Assembly (NCBI RefSeq): GCF_024586455.1
Contig: NC_065921.1
Span: forward strand, 84,814,163-84,878,162
Direction of reading: 5' to 3'
Source of the DNA: Bactrocera neohumeralis
Taxonomy: Eukaryota; Arthropoda; Insecta; Diptera; Tephritidae
Length of the DNA stretch: 64,000 bases
A program made the translations under genes and the position numbers. Of the stretch, positions 1 through 12,284 are shown one piece after another (the stretch's first letter is position 1; the number at the start of each line of letters is the position of its first letter). Below the pieces are notes generated by a model. The model was given only the letters and a program-made list of their open reading frames with translations, was not told the origin of the DNA and did no database searches.

Positions 1-1095
1 CAGCTGTCGCATCATTAGTTTGCGAAATATAGCATTTTGAGTGAACCCACTTTTTTATTGTGAAAAAATTAATAAAAAGGAATTTAGAGTGTTGATAAAA
101 TATTGTTTTTGGAAAGGAAAATATACAGTTGAAGCAAAAACTTGGCTTGAGGAGAAGTCCCACGAAAATCTGCCATCAAGTATTGGTATGCTAAGTTTAG
201 ACGTTTTCGACGTGGCGAAATGAGCACCGAAACGGTTAACGCAGTGGACTCCCAAAAGAGGTTGTTAACGACGTAATCAGCAAAAAAGTCCACAAAATAA
301 TTTTGGATGGCCGTAAAGTGAAGCTGTTCAAGATAGCAGGCACTCTAAAGATATCAACTTAACGTGTATATCATACAAATATCATTCACGAATGTTTGGG
401 ATTGAGAAAGCTCTGTGCAAAGTGGGTACCGCGCGAGCTCACTATTGACCTAAAACATCAACGAATTGATTTGGCCGATATTTGACAATGGATGGAATAA
501 GGCTCCATCATTTCACTGCGAACTCCAAACGACAGTCATTCGAGTGAACTGCACACGATGAACTGGTTCAAAAGCGTGGGAAAGCGAAAGAGTTGGATGG
601 CAAGTTTATGACGTCTGGATTTTGAAATTTGTAGGAAATAATTTTTATTGACTACCTCGAAAAAGGAAGTACCATCAACAACAGTGACTATTACGATGCG
701 TTATTGGACTGTTTGAAGAACAAATTCGCCGAAAAAACGGTTGCATTTAAAGAAAAAGAAAGCGCTGTTTCACCAAGTGAATTTACTGCGTCACAAGTCA
801 GTGAGTATGATGACAAAAATCCATGAATTGAACTTCGACTTGCTACTGCATTCACCGTATTCTCCAGCTATGGCCCCCAGGGACTATTTCCTGTTTTCAC
901 AGCTCAAAGGAATCCTCGCCTGGAAGAAATTTTCGCCGAATGAAGAGGTAGTCGCAGAAAATGAGGCTTATTTTGAGGTTTAAATGTTTTATAACCAATG
1001 GATTGTATAATTGTTATGACCACTATAATCGTTGTGTCGCCATCAAAGATAGCTAACAATATTTAATAATGAAATCAAATTATACCAAAAGAAAT
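1..1095 (+). mobile_element. Degenerate mariner transposase copy
   Basis: Reading + strand frames and jumping between them gives a mariner (DD34D, Tc1/mariner superfamily) transposase from near its N-terminus to near its C-terminus. The first block (about 66-225) reads like the helix-turn-helix N-terminus (NKKEFRVLIKYCF). A middle block at about 380-470 carries RKLC-KWVPREL, and about 635-700 reads as FIDYLEKGSTIN. The C-terminal block (741-983) holds KIHELNFDLLLHSPYSP followed by the position of the third catalytic acid. Stops and frameshifts lie throughout, and the stretch around the first catalytic Asp is poorly preserved. No terminal inverted repeat was resolved; the left end may lie outside the window. 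It is a dead DNA transposon relic. Boundaries are approximate. Confidence 0.85.
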
Positions 1096-2325
1096 GTTTT
1101 CTATGTTAGCCTTCAAACCTATCAGCCCACCTGTTGCAGTTATATTAAGCTTGTCGTACCTAAAAGGTCACACTTTTCATTAGGCTTGCTAACAAAATTT
1201 TTATGTTACAGAATTTCGCCTTAGACCGGTTTCACTGCAGCATGTTGTTACTTATGGTTTGTTATTGCATATTTCCTTGCAACATATGTATAATATTGTC
1301 GTTGCATACGTTGCATGTGTAACAGTTTCACTTTCTTTCGTGGCAATCAATCGTGTACAGCGCCTTGACAACATTAAATGCTGACAAATTAACGTCCAAT
1401 GAACGCTGAGCCGAGCGAATCAGTGAGTTTTCAAAGCGATTAAACAGTTGCAACTCTAGTTGCTGTGGAAAATACTGGCAGTAATGCTTGTGTGTGGTGA
1501 GCGATGACAAAAATTTGTTGCTATTCATGCAGCAGGCAAATGAGTCGACCAAATGGCAGCCAATGCCGTTACTTTGCTTTGGCGTGTAACTGTCGAAACG
1601 CGCTAGTGGTGCGCTGCGTCGTAAGCTCAGCGGTTCTGGTACTCTACTCACTCGACTTACCAGCCGCCTGTCCGTTTGGTCGGCATGTTGTGGTGCTGTA
1701 ATGTTTATTTTTAGCAACTTTATTTTCTTTTACAGTTTGTTCAAATTGTGCTTGTTGTTTTTATTTTTATTGTAACCATGTTTTCACTTTTATTGGCCAT
1801 TTCTGACGTTTAACCGCATCTCCGCCGCGCTGACAACAAGTTGCCACAACTGTTGCCACTTATTCCGTTTTATTGATTTGTTGCACGCTTAACTGTCACA
1901 GCTGCGACACTAAGCGCCTAATTGCTTGCGGTAAATATGGTGTTGACAATGCGTATGTATGTTTCCATATACATATCCACCGTTACTACATGTAATAGCC
2001 GATTTTGTGATTTTGTCATTGGCGCTTGCGCCAAAATGGTTAATAATTTGTGTGCCGTTGTTGCAACTTAATAATTCGCCATATTCATATTTGCTTCAAT
2101 TTCAGAAATGTTTATAATTGCCAATGCAGGCGATATGCTTGTTAAGGTATTTATTTTGTAAACAGTGACTTCGTATTACATATGTATGTATACACAGATC
2201 TATGTAAATATGGGCTTATGTAAATATGGTAGCGGCAAAGTGGCGTAAAAATGGTGTTACACTTAGTTATGTGGTTTGTCCTAAACAACAACAAAGTAAA
2301 ATGTTATTGTACCTTGAACACTTTT
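1096..2325. other. Intergenic, no gene recognised
   Basis: No coding signal is convincing here. The antisense pair of ORFs around 1328-1717 shows no recognisable domain and has no supporting neighbour. The remainder is AT-rich with short ACATATGTA-type microsatellite tracts. Confidence 0.5.
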
Positions 2326-2329
2326 ATAG

Positions 2330-2408
2330 TATATGGTATACATATATAAAAATAGCACAACGGGCTTAGCCAATCCGTCAGTCCCTCTACATATGTACTA
2401 CTAGTCTC
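2330..2408 (+). repeat. Helentron/DINE-1-like repeat, 5' fragment
   Basis: The TATA-rich stretch followed by a cgggcttagccaatccgtca segment and an actagtctct end matches the leader of the Helentron-like family seen at 4531-5245 (tata-rich run, agccg..tctgcccgtctg, then a ctcagtttttgtgat segment). The rest of the leader continues after the mariner fragment at about 2800. Confidence 0.5.
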
Positions 2409-2800
2409 TAAATTGAAGCAAAATCCTGGCTTGATGACGGGCTTCCAGACACTTCCCCAGGAAAATCAGCAACCAAGGATTTGTATGCTAAGTTTAGATA
2501 TGATAAAATCAGCATCGAAGACGGTGAACGCAGTGGACGCCCAGAGAAGGTTATTACCGACGAAAACATGAAAAAGTCCACAAAATAATTTTGGATAACT
2601 GTAAAGTGAAGTTCTTGAAGATAGCAGGCACTCTTAAGATATCTACAAAATGTGTACATTATATCATCGACGAATATTTCGGCATGAGAAAGCTCTGTGC
2701 AAGGTGGGTGCCACGCGAGCTCACTTTTGTTCAAAAACAACGACGAGTGTATGATTCAGAGCAGTGTTCGGAGAATTTCAAGCGTAACAAGTGTCTACAT
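2409..2800 (+). mobile_element. Truncated mariner transposase fragment
   Basis: Frames on the + strand read through the N-terminal third of a mariner transposase: VEAKSWLDDG, then a sequence equivalent to GERSGRPEKV, then KIAGTLKISTKCVHYIIDEY and MRKLCARWVPRELTF. It stops about where the first catalytic domain would start, so it has no DDD core. It is the same family as the copy at 1-1095 but less eroded in this part. It sits inside a Helentron-like leader. Confidence 0.85.
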
Positions 2801-2880
2801 ATGTATGCCAACTAGTCTCTCAGTTTTTGAGATAGATGGAAAAGTTTTTTATTTGGCAAGATATCTTTAAGAAGCTGCAA
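2801..2880 (+). repeat. Helentron-like leader resumed after mariner fragment
   Basis: The sequence actagtctctcagtttttga followed by a gatatctt-like stretch continues the leader broken at 2408. A segment of about 25 bp (tctacatatgta...actagtctct) is present on both sides of the mariner fragment. Confidence 0.45.
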
Positions 2881-4530
2881 AAAAACAACTGAATGGATAT
2901 AGAAATTAATAAGTTTTTAGTTTAGTGAAGGTTTTGAAACCTTAAGAAGAAGAAGAAGGTTTTGAAAAGTCTCCTTTGTTTAAATGAAAGAGAAACAGAG
3001 GACACGATCATATGCTGCGAAAACAGAAATTCCTGTTGCTTATAAAAATTTGTTAGAGGACAACCTCACACCACTTTAAAATAATGTGATTCTAATAGAA
3101 CCAAGCGCTGAAAGTCAAAACACCTGAAGAACTTAATGTGCACTCTCTATAAGCTGTAAGTGTCTAATGAACTGGTGAAACACTTTGGCTGTTATAGAAT
3201 TTGTTATGAACTTGTGAACCACTTCGGTCTGTTTTGAAATTTTTAATGAACTTGTGGAACATTTTGGCTGTTTTGAAATTTGTAAGAAAATTTTTCAGCG
3301 AGGAAACATACATGAGACATTTTCATTATTTTTAGAAACACTTTTTAATTCGGACGAAAAAATGAGTGGAAATGGGGATTTGTGTTCTAATCAATATACC
3401 AGATGTTTTAATGAGATCAAAATAATCTCTCTTGAGTTATAAGAAATTGCTCAAGTTGATCGCTCTTCAATTCCTAGTATGTCTCACTTTTTCAGTAATT
3501 TTCGGTTTACAGTATTTATTCAACTCGAGAAACTTATTGCTGAATAATATTAAGGAGCTTGAAAAGCCTGCTATGGAGCAGTACTTTTAATTTGGTGCAA
3601 TGAATTTGTAGAAATAGAACTTCAAGAAAATTGCAATTGCTTATTGCAAGAGTAATCAGTTCCAAACCTCTAATTTCTGTTTCACCTCTCTCCTCTACAG
3701 TGCTGATAAGCTTATCAAACAACAAACACTGGCTGCTGAAAAAGTATATAATTCATGTTACATATGATAAAGGCGCCAACACGCCCATTCATTAACCAAT
3801 CGCTGTAATTATAAGAATTTACAATACCCATAAAAGCGGTTTCCGAATCAACTTATTAATAAGTATAACTTTTATCACGGCAGTGGGCGTGTTTCTGCTC
3901 AATTAAACGCATACAAATTGTCACAAAGGTCTAATCTAAGCGGTAAATCATAAATAATGAGTTTATCAACAAAACTGTCGCACTCAACGTGATTCGAATG
4001 CGGTTTACGGTAGTTGAAGTGTCATGATACGGTATTACATAGACATATACATACGTATATGACAAGTAAATGCAAGATATATAAAACGATTTGAACTTAA
4101 TTGAATGAGGCCGTTAAGGGTGGCTGGTTATCGAAAAATGCATGAGGAAAAAATAAAAAAATATATAAGTATGTATGTATAAGTATATAAATTTTTACAC
4201 GCTTACCGCTCAGCGTTTGCGATTTGAATTAATTAAATTTTTTACTTGGCTTTATTGCCTTGTTTTACACACCTTGGCATGCAATTATTTAACAAATTGT
4301 TTAACAACAAAACTATTTGTGTTCATTAGTGTTCGAAGTGTAGCGAATTTGGTTAATTGATTAAATGAATGCAAAAGCAACAATAAATATAAGCAAAGGA
4401 AAATTAAAATCAAACAGAAATACGCATATGTACATACATATGTACTTATGTGTATGCAGTAAGTAGTCCAATCGTTTACCATAGTTCAGCAACATGGCGT
4501 TCACGCTAAGTCAGCGTTTTGTTGCTATAT
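2881..4530. other. Intergenic, no gene recognised
   Basis: No ORF with family character was seen. A locally repeated motif of the type 'atgaacttgtg..ac..ttggctgttttgaaatttgt' recurs three times between about 3160 and 3290 as a short degenerate tandem repeat. Confidence 0.45.
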
Positions 4531-5245
4531 TTATACCCCGAACTGGGTATATTAAGTTTGCCAGGAAATTTGTAACACCCAAAAAGAAATGTCGGAGAGC
4601 CTATAGAATATATATATGTATGTATATACATATAAACAGTCAGCGTTACGCGTTGAGCCGATTAGCTCTGCCCGTCTGACTGCCTCTCTGCATACACGCG
4701 AAGTAAACCCTCAGTTTTTGTGATATCGATCAGAAATTTTGTACACCTCCTTTTCTCCTCGAGACGTTGCTCTTTTGTCGGTACCATCGATATCGGACTG
4801 CTATAGGATGTAGCTGGCATACAAACTAATTCATCGAAATCAAGTTCTTGTATGGAACACTTTTTTATTTGTCAAGGAATCTTCACTAACTTGGTATAAA
4901 TTATTTCCCAAGACAACGCCACAAGCTCTGTAGAAATTATTCAAATCGGTCCACTATATTATAAAGCTGACATACAAAATAATCGATCGAAATCAAGTTC
5001 TTGTATGGAAAACTTTTTTATTTGTCGAGCAATCTTCACAAACTTTGGCCAAAATTATTATCCAAGCCAACGCTACAATCTCCGAACAAATTGTTGAGAT
5101 CGGTCCACTATAGCATATAGCTGCCATACAAACTGATCGCACAAAATCCTGAAAAATATCTTTTTATACCCTTCTAAGCTTAAAAAAAGCACCTGTGCCT
5201 GGTATTAAAGCTGTGGGGCAGCCGAAGTTAACGGTTTCGCTTGTT
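4531..5245 (+). repeat. Helentron/DINE-1-like element with ~153-bp monomers
   Basis: The element starts with a palindrome (tataccccgaactgggtata, 4532-4551). A TATATA-rich leader and a tctgcccgtctgactgcctc segment follow. Then come three tandem monomers marked by catacaaac/t at 4819, 4971 and 5124 (spacing 152 and 153 bp). It ends with a short hairpin-like gctgtggggcagccgaag. A 5' palindrome, a GTCCGTCTG-like leader, central tandem repeats of about 150 bp and a 3' hairpin are the organisation of Drosophila DINE-1 and other non-autonomous Helentrons. Assignment is by this structure, not by a helicase, and no coding capacity was seen. Confidence 0.7.
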
Positions 5246-8200
5246 TCGTTTTGTTTCATGTGTCAACAATCGATAAGCAGCAGTTCAATTGTTGATTGGT
5301 GATACGTAAGCTACTGTATATTTGCAGATGCTTAAAATACACGGTCGTACGCGTACGAGTATGATCCGCACCTACTTAAGTGGTAGTATGAAATACTCAT
5401 TTGTGTAAAGAAACTTGTTGAATGGCATTTTAATTGGTTTAAAGTGTGAGCACTTCTGTCAACAATTGCAATTGCGTAATTGTGTTGCTTGGAAGGCTGC
5501 ATTTGCAATGGCTTTAGAGAGCTTCTATTTAAATATTTACGCTGTAAACAGACTAAAGGTCTTTGGGTAGAACCCAAAGGGTATATTTGAAGTGAGATTT
5601 GATAGAATTAGAAAAAATTCTGATAAATATCACACGGATTACTTGAGTGATACATTTAAACACTGAAGGCATGTGTAAGAACTTGTCAAATTGGCTTACT
5701 ACTTTCTGTAGAAAAAAAGCTGAAAATATCTAGAAAAAATTAAGTGTGTATTTGCAACATATGTTATATAAAAATGCAGCAATGAGGTCACATAAAATCT
5801 ATAAAGGTGTGAGATTAGCAAGTAAGGCATTTTAACGATTCATACCTGACAGATTCATACGAAATTCCATTTCAAATCAAATGTTAAGAGATAACCTATA
5901 CATAAGTTATGTATGTTGGCAGCCATTAAAAGTATCATTGAACAATTTTTACATATAAACTATAGTAGAATCTATAGAGTGGCTTTAAAATCAATCATTT
6001 CAGCGTTCAAAACAAGAGGTTTACTGACCTTTCAGCACGTTAAAGGTTATAAAAAATCTATCAAAGAAAGTTTGTGGAGCTTGACTACCGCGCATAAGCT
6101 GCGAGAAAGTGATTTATTAAAATAGTAAAAGGTCTTCACTGCAATATTTGTGAGTCACGAAAGCTAAGCTAATCCTTAATTAGGTATATACTATAATATA
6201 AATACTATAGTTCACTTCAAAAACTCGCTTTAGATCGGTCTATATATAGGTTAGAAATAATGTTGAGTCTCACAATCGGCACTCAAAATCTGATCTCTGA
6301 TGTCATGATCATTATGATCGCATGAATTTCATTTGGCGTTCCAAAAGTTCATAACTCAACGAAAAAATTACAAATTAAAGGCAGCCTAGAAAGCATTTGA
6401 GAAAATCTTTATTTTTAAGTCAGCAGGTAATTATTTTTTTCGCAAAATTTACATTTTGTATAATATTTTATTTTATTGCTGTCTTTAAGCGCGTATAATG
6501 GCGAGTGCAGTAAAATTTTATAATATATTTTCGTGCTAAAATTTTTTCCTTCATATATATAGCAGATGATGACTATTTTGTTACGCTGTTGCTTGGGAAA
6601 ATAATTTTATCCACCGACTCGGTAAGTCGGTAGTTGAGCTGACGCTTTTTTTGCACATTTAGGTAAGAAAGCTTTCTTTATTTTCTTTGCTTCTTGCCGT
6701 AATGATGAATGGTCGTGCGGCGGCTGCTACTGTCGCCGCTGATGGCGAGGTTAGCTTATCTTAAATGCAATCATGACGTGTTGCTCGTTTGTCACATTTT
6801 TCAGCGGCAACTCTTTCTTACATACGTTGACACTTTGCGGCACTCAGTCACACAGTTTCTAACTCCAACTAGCTCTTTTCTCATGCGCATTCAATTCAAA
6901 AGCTGAGCGGACTTTTTTGAAAACACTATTTCTTTATTACTTCCACCAAATTAGCTCATAATTGTTTTATTGCCAATGTCTGTATGTCCATATGTGTACA
7001 TACATACATATATACATATATTTGATATTTTGCATTTTAATTGAATTTTTTATATTTCCTTGTTATTATTTGCGTTAAATTTTCACTTTGCGCTTTCTTT
7101 TATTTTATATCAGGGAATTACTTAATTTTTGTATTTTTTCAAAACAGCTAATTTAGTTAAGAAATTTAATTGAGAATATTTAATATATAAAAATTTTTTT
7201 CCACGCTACTAAATATTCTCACTTTATCGCACATTTATTGCCCATAACCATTTCTATTTCTTGCCTTATCTTGGTCCATTGTGTGTTTGCTGCTGTTGTT
7301 GTTAGTCCCACGCATTTTTGTTCACACTAAATTATGCACATCTTGTGTTTGCTATCTCCCTAGCCAATTGTATAAGTTTTTTTGCGCTCGGCTGTGTGTT
7401 ACAAATGTTTTTCATTTGCATTTTTGTCGTTGGCGATTTTTCATTTCTTTTCCCACCTCAGCTTTTATTTATTTGCTACATATGCTTTTTCCGCTGTTGG
7501 CATAATTTTATTAATTTTTTTTCTCCTCAACTGTGTCTTTGCATGTTTGCTTGGAATTTTCTTGCCTATTCTGCAATTTAGTTGTTGACAGCTGTCACTT
7601 TTATGTTGACAAACTGTCAACAGTTTGATTATTGTCATGACATACATGCATTTGGAGTCTAGAGCCAAATATTTTAATTTAATTTAAGGTGATTTTTAAT
7701 GCAGTTGTAAAGGTGGAATATGAAAATATGCTATTTATTTGCAAAAAGTGTCAATACAAGTAGGGATTTTTTCGAAAAAGAAAAATCATGCTGTGCTTCT
7801 ATATTTTCAATGTTTCTAAACGACAAGGCAATTATCAAACCGTAAGATTTTCGCATTTGATCTCATGAAAGATTCTGTTGAATTACAGCAATGTTTTTAT
7901 ACTCCTTTTTACTAATTTAAAAAGTAACAGTGACCTAATTGCTTAAATATGACTTCTAAATATTGGAAATGTACTCAGAACGTCAGTGATAAGTTAAAAA
8001 TCATTAATTTTGAGTTTATAAAATTTACATTTTTTTCATTCCAGTACGGGCAATAAGGCTGTAGGAGACACAAACTTCTCTCTGTTGTCCATTTCAGTCG
8101 AAAAGTAACTGACCATTAGTTTTTTACTGAAAATCCTAATTTTCAAAAGTTCATCATACGCTATGGGTACTCACCTAAAATGAAAAGAAAATGAAATTTT

Positions 8201-8417
8201 TATTTTAGAATTATCGATCTAATATTTTATAGAAAATGTTTTTATATAGACAAAGAATTTGTAGGAGCTGTAAGTAAAGCAGGGTTAATTCAAGGTATTT
8301 TCAAATATAGGCTCTACCAATAAGAACGACATGATCTTAAAATGAAATAAAACACTCAAATTTGGTCCAAATGTTCATCGATTTATGTTCTTTGTTATGC
8401 AGATAATTTTATACCCT
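5246..8417. other. Long AT-rich intergenic stretch
   Basis: No recognisable gene. The hydrophobic overlapping ORFs at 7281-7588 come from a T-rich run and lack any family signature. Dinucleotide-type tracts (TACATACATATATACATATA) lie at about 6998-7022. A cluster of GACAGCTGTC/TTGACA palindromic words lies at about 7584-7625. Confidence 0.5.
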
Positions 8418-9012
8418 TTATGATTTGGATAAAATATGGCCACGAAAGTTCCGTTTGCACTTCTCTACCTGTTTACGCCAATTTTCGATGACCCGTTGCA
8501 GAGTTTCGGCCGGAAGTTCGGCTATAGCGTGCTGAATGTTGTCTTCGAGCTCATCGAGCATTGCTGGTTGATTGGCGTAAGCCTTTAACTGTGAATACCC
8601 CCAGTGAAAATTATCTGGAGGCGTTAATCGCATGATCACTTGACTGATGATTAACGAGTCGCCAAACTTGGAATGCAATGTGTGCATATTTAGACGTGAA
8701 ACATGAGGCGGCGCACAGTTTTAATGGAAATAGAGATCCGAGAAACAGATAAGTCAATATGCTGTTATAAGGTTCGCTGTTAATAGTAACGGCATTTCCT
8801 GCCTCATTTCGAAGGAGTTAAGACCCGTTGCCCCAATATCACAACCGGGGCGAAGCGGTAAATTTTTGGGGATGCAATCGCGTTTCTTCAATTACACGCA
8901 AATTTGACTCATCTCAAGCAACAATTTTGTTTGCTGGCGATGCCATTAAGCCTGAAATGGACCTCATCCATTGATGATTTTTCGAAAGCCACCGTTTTCA
9001 GTAGCCACCGCG
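8418..9012 (-). mobile_element. DD41D (rosa-like) transposase remnant
   Basis: On the minus strand the 3' portion (8418-8640) reads as the C-terminus of a Tc1/mariner-superfamily transposase (LTPPDNFHWGYSQLKAYANQ, then an ELPAETLQRVIENW segment). Upstream, about 8900-8970 reads SMDEVHFRLNG-ASKQNCC, the region of the first catalytic Asp. The part between is shortened, and the second catalytic Asp and DGA motif were not found. It belongs with the better-preserved copies at 9185-10080 and 50838-51800, which show the DD41D spacing. Pseudogene. Confidence 0.75.
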
Positions 9013-9184
9013 AAACGTAAATTTAGAAAATTTCCAAATGTTGTACCAAAGAAGAAATGTTATTGATCACACTGACAAAGTTTCATATACAAACATGATT
9101 GCTACGAGCTGTCAATGTCACGCCGCTGCTATTGCTAGACGCTGCATGTTAAATTTAATTCTTTAATTTTTTGTGTGTAGGGTG

Positions 9185-10080
9185 TGGTTGCTGTGAAGTA
9201 ATGAAAATATTGCTGTCGTCCAGGCAAGTGTTGCTGAAGACCGCAATTTGTCGATTCCAAGCATTCTCAAGAATTGGGACTGCCTTAAAACACTACCTGG
9301 CGGATTTTGAGAAAGAGGTTTGGCTTGCGTCCGTATAAAATTGTTCTCACTCAAGAACTGAGGCCATTAGACCATTGTAATCCTCGTGAATTTGCTGATT
9401 TTGCCTTGGAACAACTTGAAAACGATAACATTTTTTATCTTCTCCGATGAGGCTCACTTTCATCTGAGTGTTGCGGTATGGTAAATGAAACTATCGATTC
9501 TGATGCGAAGAAAATCCGCAAATTATTCATGAACAACCATTACATTCACTTAAAGTGATAGTTTGGCGTGGTTTTTGGTCCGGTGGTATCATCATCTTTC
9601 GAAACGAAGCTGGTGTCATCGTTACTGTCAATGGAGAGCGGTATAAATCGATGATTACCAACTATTTATGACCGCAATTGGAAGAAGTTGTTATTGACAA
9701 CATATGGTTCCAGCAAGACGGAACTATGTGCCATACGGCGCGTGCAACAACCGAATTATTGTGAGAAAACTTTGAAGATACGATTATTTCAGGAAATTTT
9801 GTCATTGAATAGCCTCCAAGAAGTTGTGGTTGAACACCATTAGACTACTTCTTGTAGGATTATTTGAAGTCATTAGTCTTTAGCAATAAACTAGACTCTC
9901 TTTAAACTTTAGAACCCAATATTGAGTGTGCTTTTCATGACATCCAGCTTGACTTAGTGGAAAAGGTACTAGAAAATTGGATTTATCGAATTCGTTCCTG
10001 CAATAGAAGTCGTGGGGGTCATTTGAATGGTGTTATATTCAGAACTTAATTGTATCGATTGTACTTCACATTAAATAAAA
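9185..10080 (+). mobile_element. DD41D (rosa-like) transposase pseudogene
   Basis: Frame-switching on + recovers most of the protein. About 9205-9300 reads like the N-terminal helix-turn-helix (VAEDRNLSIPSI). Then come PYKIVLTQELRPLDH, the first catalytic motif DEAHFHL at about 9448, VNGERYKSMITNYL, and the second catalytic Asp in QQDGTMCHTA at about 9713. TPLDYFL carries the third Asp about 41 codons later. An ENWIYRIRSCNR tail ends near 10010. Several stops interrupt it. The 41-residue spacing separates it from the DD34D mariners in this window and fits the rosa family. The adjacent - strand copy makes a head-to-head pair of relics. Confidence 0.8.
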
Positions 10081-11640
10081 AAATATTTGAATTTATTTAG
10101 CAATTAGTCTTTTTTTAAAGAAATCAAATTATTCTTTTTGGAAAACACTTCAGATGATAGAAATGAAAAACAAAAATATCAAAAGCTTAAATCGGAAGAC
10201 AAAGTTCTTTTGTTGATTTTGCCCTCATGTCTTACAACGAAGAATGATCATTTTAGAAAATAATCATTTCCGCGAATAAATCATAAAAGCTGGCAAAAAA
10301 GGCAGCTGAAGGCGTGGGAAGAAGCAACGTTGAATAGGAAGCTTATGTTAGAAATATATCGACCTTAGGCGGCGTTGAACGGGCGCTAAGACGGCTTTTA
10401 AGACAACTAAAATGGCAGCGTGAAAGAAAAAACGAAGAATAGATTCCATTCCCTGCACAAAAGAAATGAAGATTATACATTTGTATGTATGCCAAGGAAA
10501 TTCTGAGAAAAAAAATTATGAAAGAAGCAATCGTAATACTTGGAAAACGATTAAAAGCGATGAAAGCATGCTTAACACATACACGGCCACACATACACAC
10601 ATACACCGACGTACAACAATAATTTGCATAATTTAAATGACTTTGAATGCAGCGAAACTTCACGCAGAACCTGGAGACACACGTACATATGTACATATGT
10701 ATGTATGAATGTATATGTGTTATTGTCGGAAGTGTGAGAAAGTTCTAGGTTAGACTGCTAGGCAGAGGCGGATACTACTCATATTTCTGCGCCGCAGCTT
10801 CGTTGGCATTACCAGCCACCAACTTTGAGGCAAGCAAATATAAAAGAATTAAGCGTTTAAATGCGCGCTAAACAAAAGCATCAAGAATTGACATGATGCA
10901 GATCATGATGATAGCATTGACGTCTTCGCCCATTGTTTCTTGGCATGCAATTACAAGTTGTTTTTGCACAAGTTGCATGTTGTTGCATGTAAATTGTTGC
11001 GGTTGCGGTATGACATGTGGAAATCATGTTAGTTTAACCACACGGAACAAATGCGTCAAGACCATTGTTTAACGGTATACTGCCATAAGCACCTAGATAT
11101 ACATACATATGTACATACTTATTAATACACACATACTCCCTGCCATGAGTAAGAAAATTGAACAGGGATGGCCATTAGCAGTGCGCGCTGACAAAAATTC
11201 TACAGTAACTGGAGAAAGCCATGCGAAAACGCCAACAAATGTTTTTCTTGTCAAATACTTACAAGTTGTCGGTAATTTGAGGCATGCGACATGAGCTGCT
11301 ACGCATGCGCAACACAGAAAATGCGGTAGTTAAACGTTCTACAAGTATTGTGTGCTCTCCAGCTATTCACAAGCGACATCTGCACCCACATGCAACCACG
11401 CAATTTTCCAGTAAAACACTTCGTTGATTGCTGGCTGGGAGGTGGCCTATTTTCTTGGCTTGTGGTGTGGTATTGTTGTGGATTCGCAGAAATTTCTATT
11501 GAAATTCTATTTGTTAGTATCGAAAGCATAAGGCTCCGTAGACAAGAAGCTTCTAAGTTTTTTCAACAGAAATTTTTATACGCACATACTAGAGAGAGCG
11601 AAATGAGAAAAAACACTACAACAATTCGAAGAATAAGAAA
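10081..11640. other. Intergenic upstream of cluster, no gene recognised
   Basis: AT-rich sequence with TACATATGTACATATGTATG microsatellite at about 10683-10710. ORFs on both strands at about 11299-11659 overlap each other and lack recognisable motifs. Confidence 0.45.
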
Positions 11641-11717
11641 ATATTTTATTTTAACATAACCGAACATCAACAAATTTAAGCAATTACAATTCAACAGCAA
11701 CCACAAACACAACCACT

Positions 11718-12143
11718 TTAGAAGCAGTCATCAATGCTTGGCACATAGCCGTCGCAGTAGTGCCAGGTGGACCAGGCGGACCAACCTTGCATACGTAAAA
11801 TTTCTTGAGCACAACGTACTATGGGTTCGATGTCGTTGGTCAATAATCCATCGCAGCCGATGTGGCACTGGTTGTAGGAGAAGCGACCGTCCGCAGGTTG
11901 GCACCAGTAGTAGTCGTTGATCTGGAAGAGACCGTAATCGTTGGAGCCATTGTAGTTGGTTGGTCCGACAACGTCAGTGCGGAAGGAGCTCTCGTGTTCG
12001 GCAATACAAGCCCAACGAGCTAGTTGATCCCTGGGAACACCCAAGCGAGACATCTCACGAGCCAAAGAGCAACGATCCAAGACTTCAGCGAAAGCTGGTG
12101 CGGCCAAAGTCACAGCGAAGAGCAAGAAGGCGAGAGTTTTCAT
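11718..12143 (-). CDS. c-type lysozyme, digestive type (Lys-1)
   Basis: Intact 141-residue glycoside hydrolase family 22 lysozyme. It hydrolyses the beta-1,4 bond between N-acetylmuramic acid and N-acetylglucosamine in peptidoglycan. Residues 1-19 form a signal peptide (MKTLAFLLFAVTLAAPAFA) and the mature chain starts EVLDRC. Catalytic Glu is E32 (AEHESS) and Asp is D50 (GSNDYGLFQIN) of the mature chain. The eight cysteines are at mature 6, 27, 62, 74, 78, 92, 111 and 121. The mature chain has no lysine and about 17 acidic versus 9 basic residues, a property of midgut bacteria-digesting lysozymes. It differs from the Lys-2/3/4 mature protein by Y35F and V96I. It is a single exon, like Drosophila Lys genes. 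A TATA box, initiator and leader of about 37 nt precede it. A minus-strand AATAAA lies at 11645-11650. Confidence 0.97.
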   Translation of the reverse strand: MKTLAFLLFAVTLAAPAFAEVLDRCSLAREMSRLGVPRDQLARWACIAEHESSFRTDVVGPTNYNGSNDYGLFQINDYYWCQPADGRFSYNQCHIGCDGLLTNDIEPIVRCAQEILRMQGWSAWSTWHYCDGYVPSIDDCF

Positions 12144-12173
12144 GGTGTGGTGTATTGTTTCTAAAGAACTGTT

Positions 12174-12281
12174 AAGAACTGATGATTGCTGAAAGTCTTA
12201 GAGCTGCTTTTATAGCACTGAACAGCCGCATTGAACTCATTGATAATCGCTGCTTTGAATAATCGGTGGCAGTTTTGATAA
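12174..12281 (-). promoter_or_regulatory. Lys-1 core promoter and GATA sites
   Basis: TATAAAAG reads on the minus strand at 12207-12214. An initiator with TCAGT lies at 12178-12182, about 30 bp downstream. TGATAA words lie at 12241-12246 and 12276-12281, about 60-95 bp upstream of the inferred start. Confidence 0.65.
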
Positions 12282-12284
12282 AGT

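Noticed and set aside
7281..7588. Three overlapping hydrophobic ORFs resembling membrane proteins
   Set aside because: T-rich DNA gives Phe/Leu/Cys-rich readings in every frame; no start context, no family motif, all three frames open at once.
11299..11659. 103-codon + and 76-codon - ORFs next to Lys-1
   Set aside because: They overlap each other antisense and have no family features or promoter elements.
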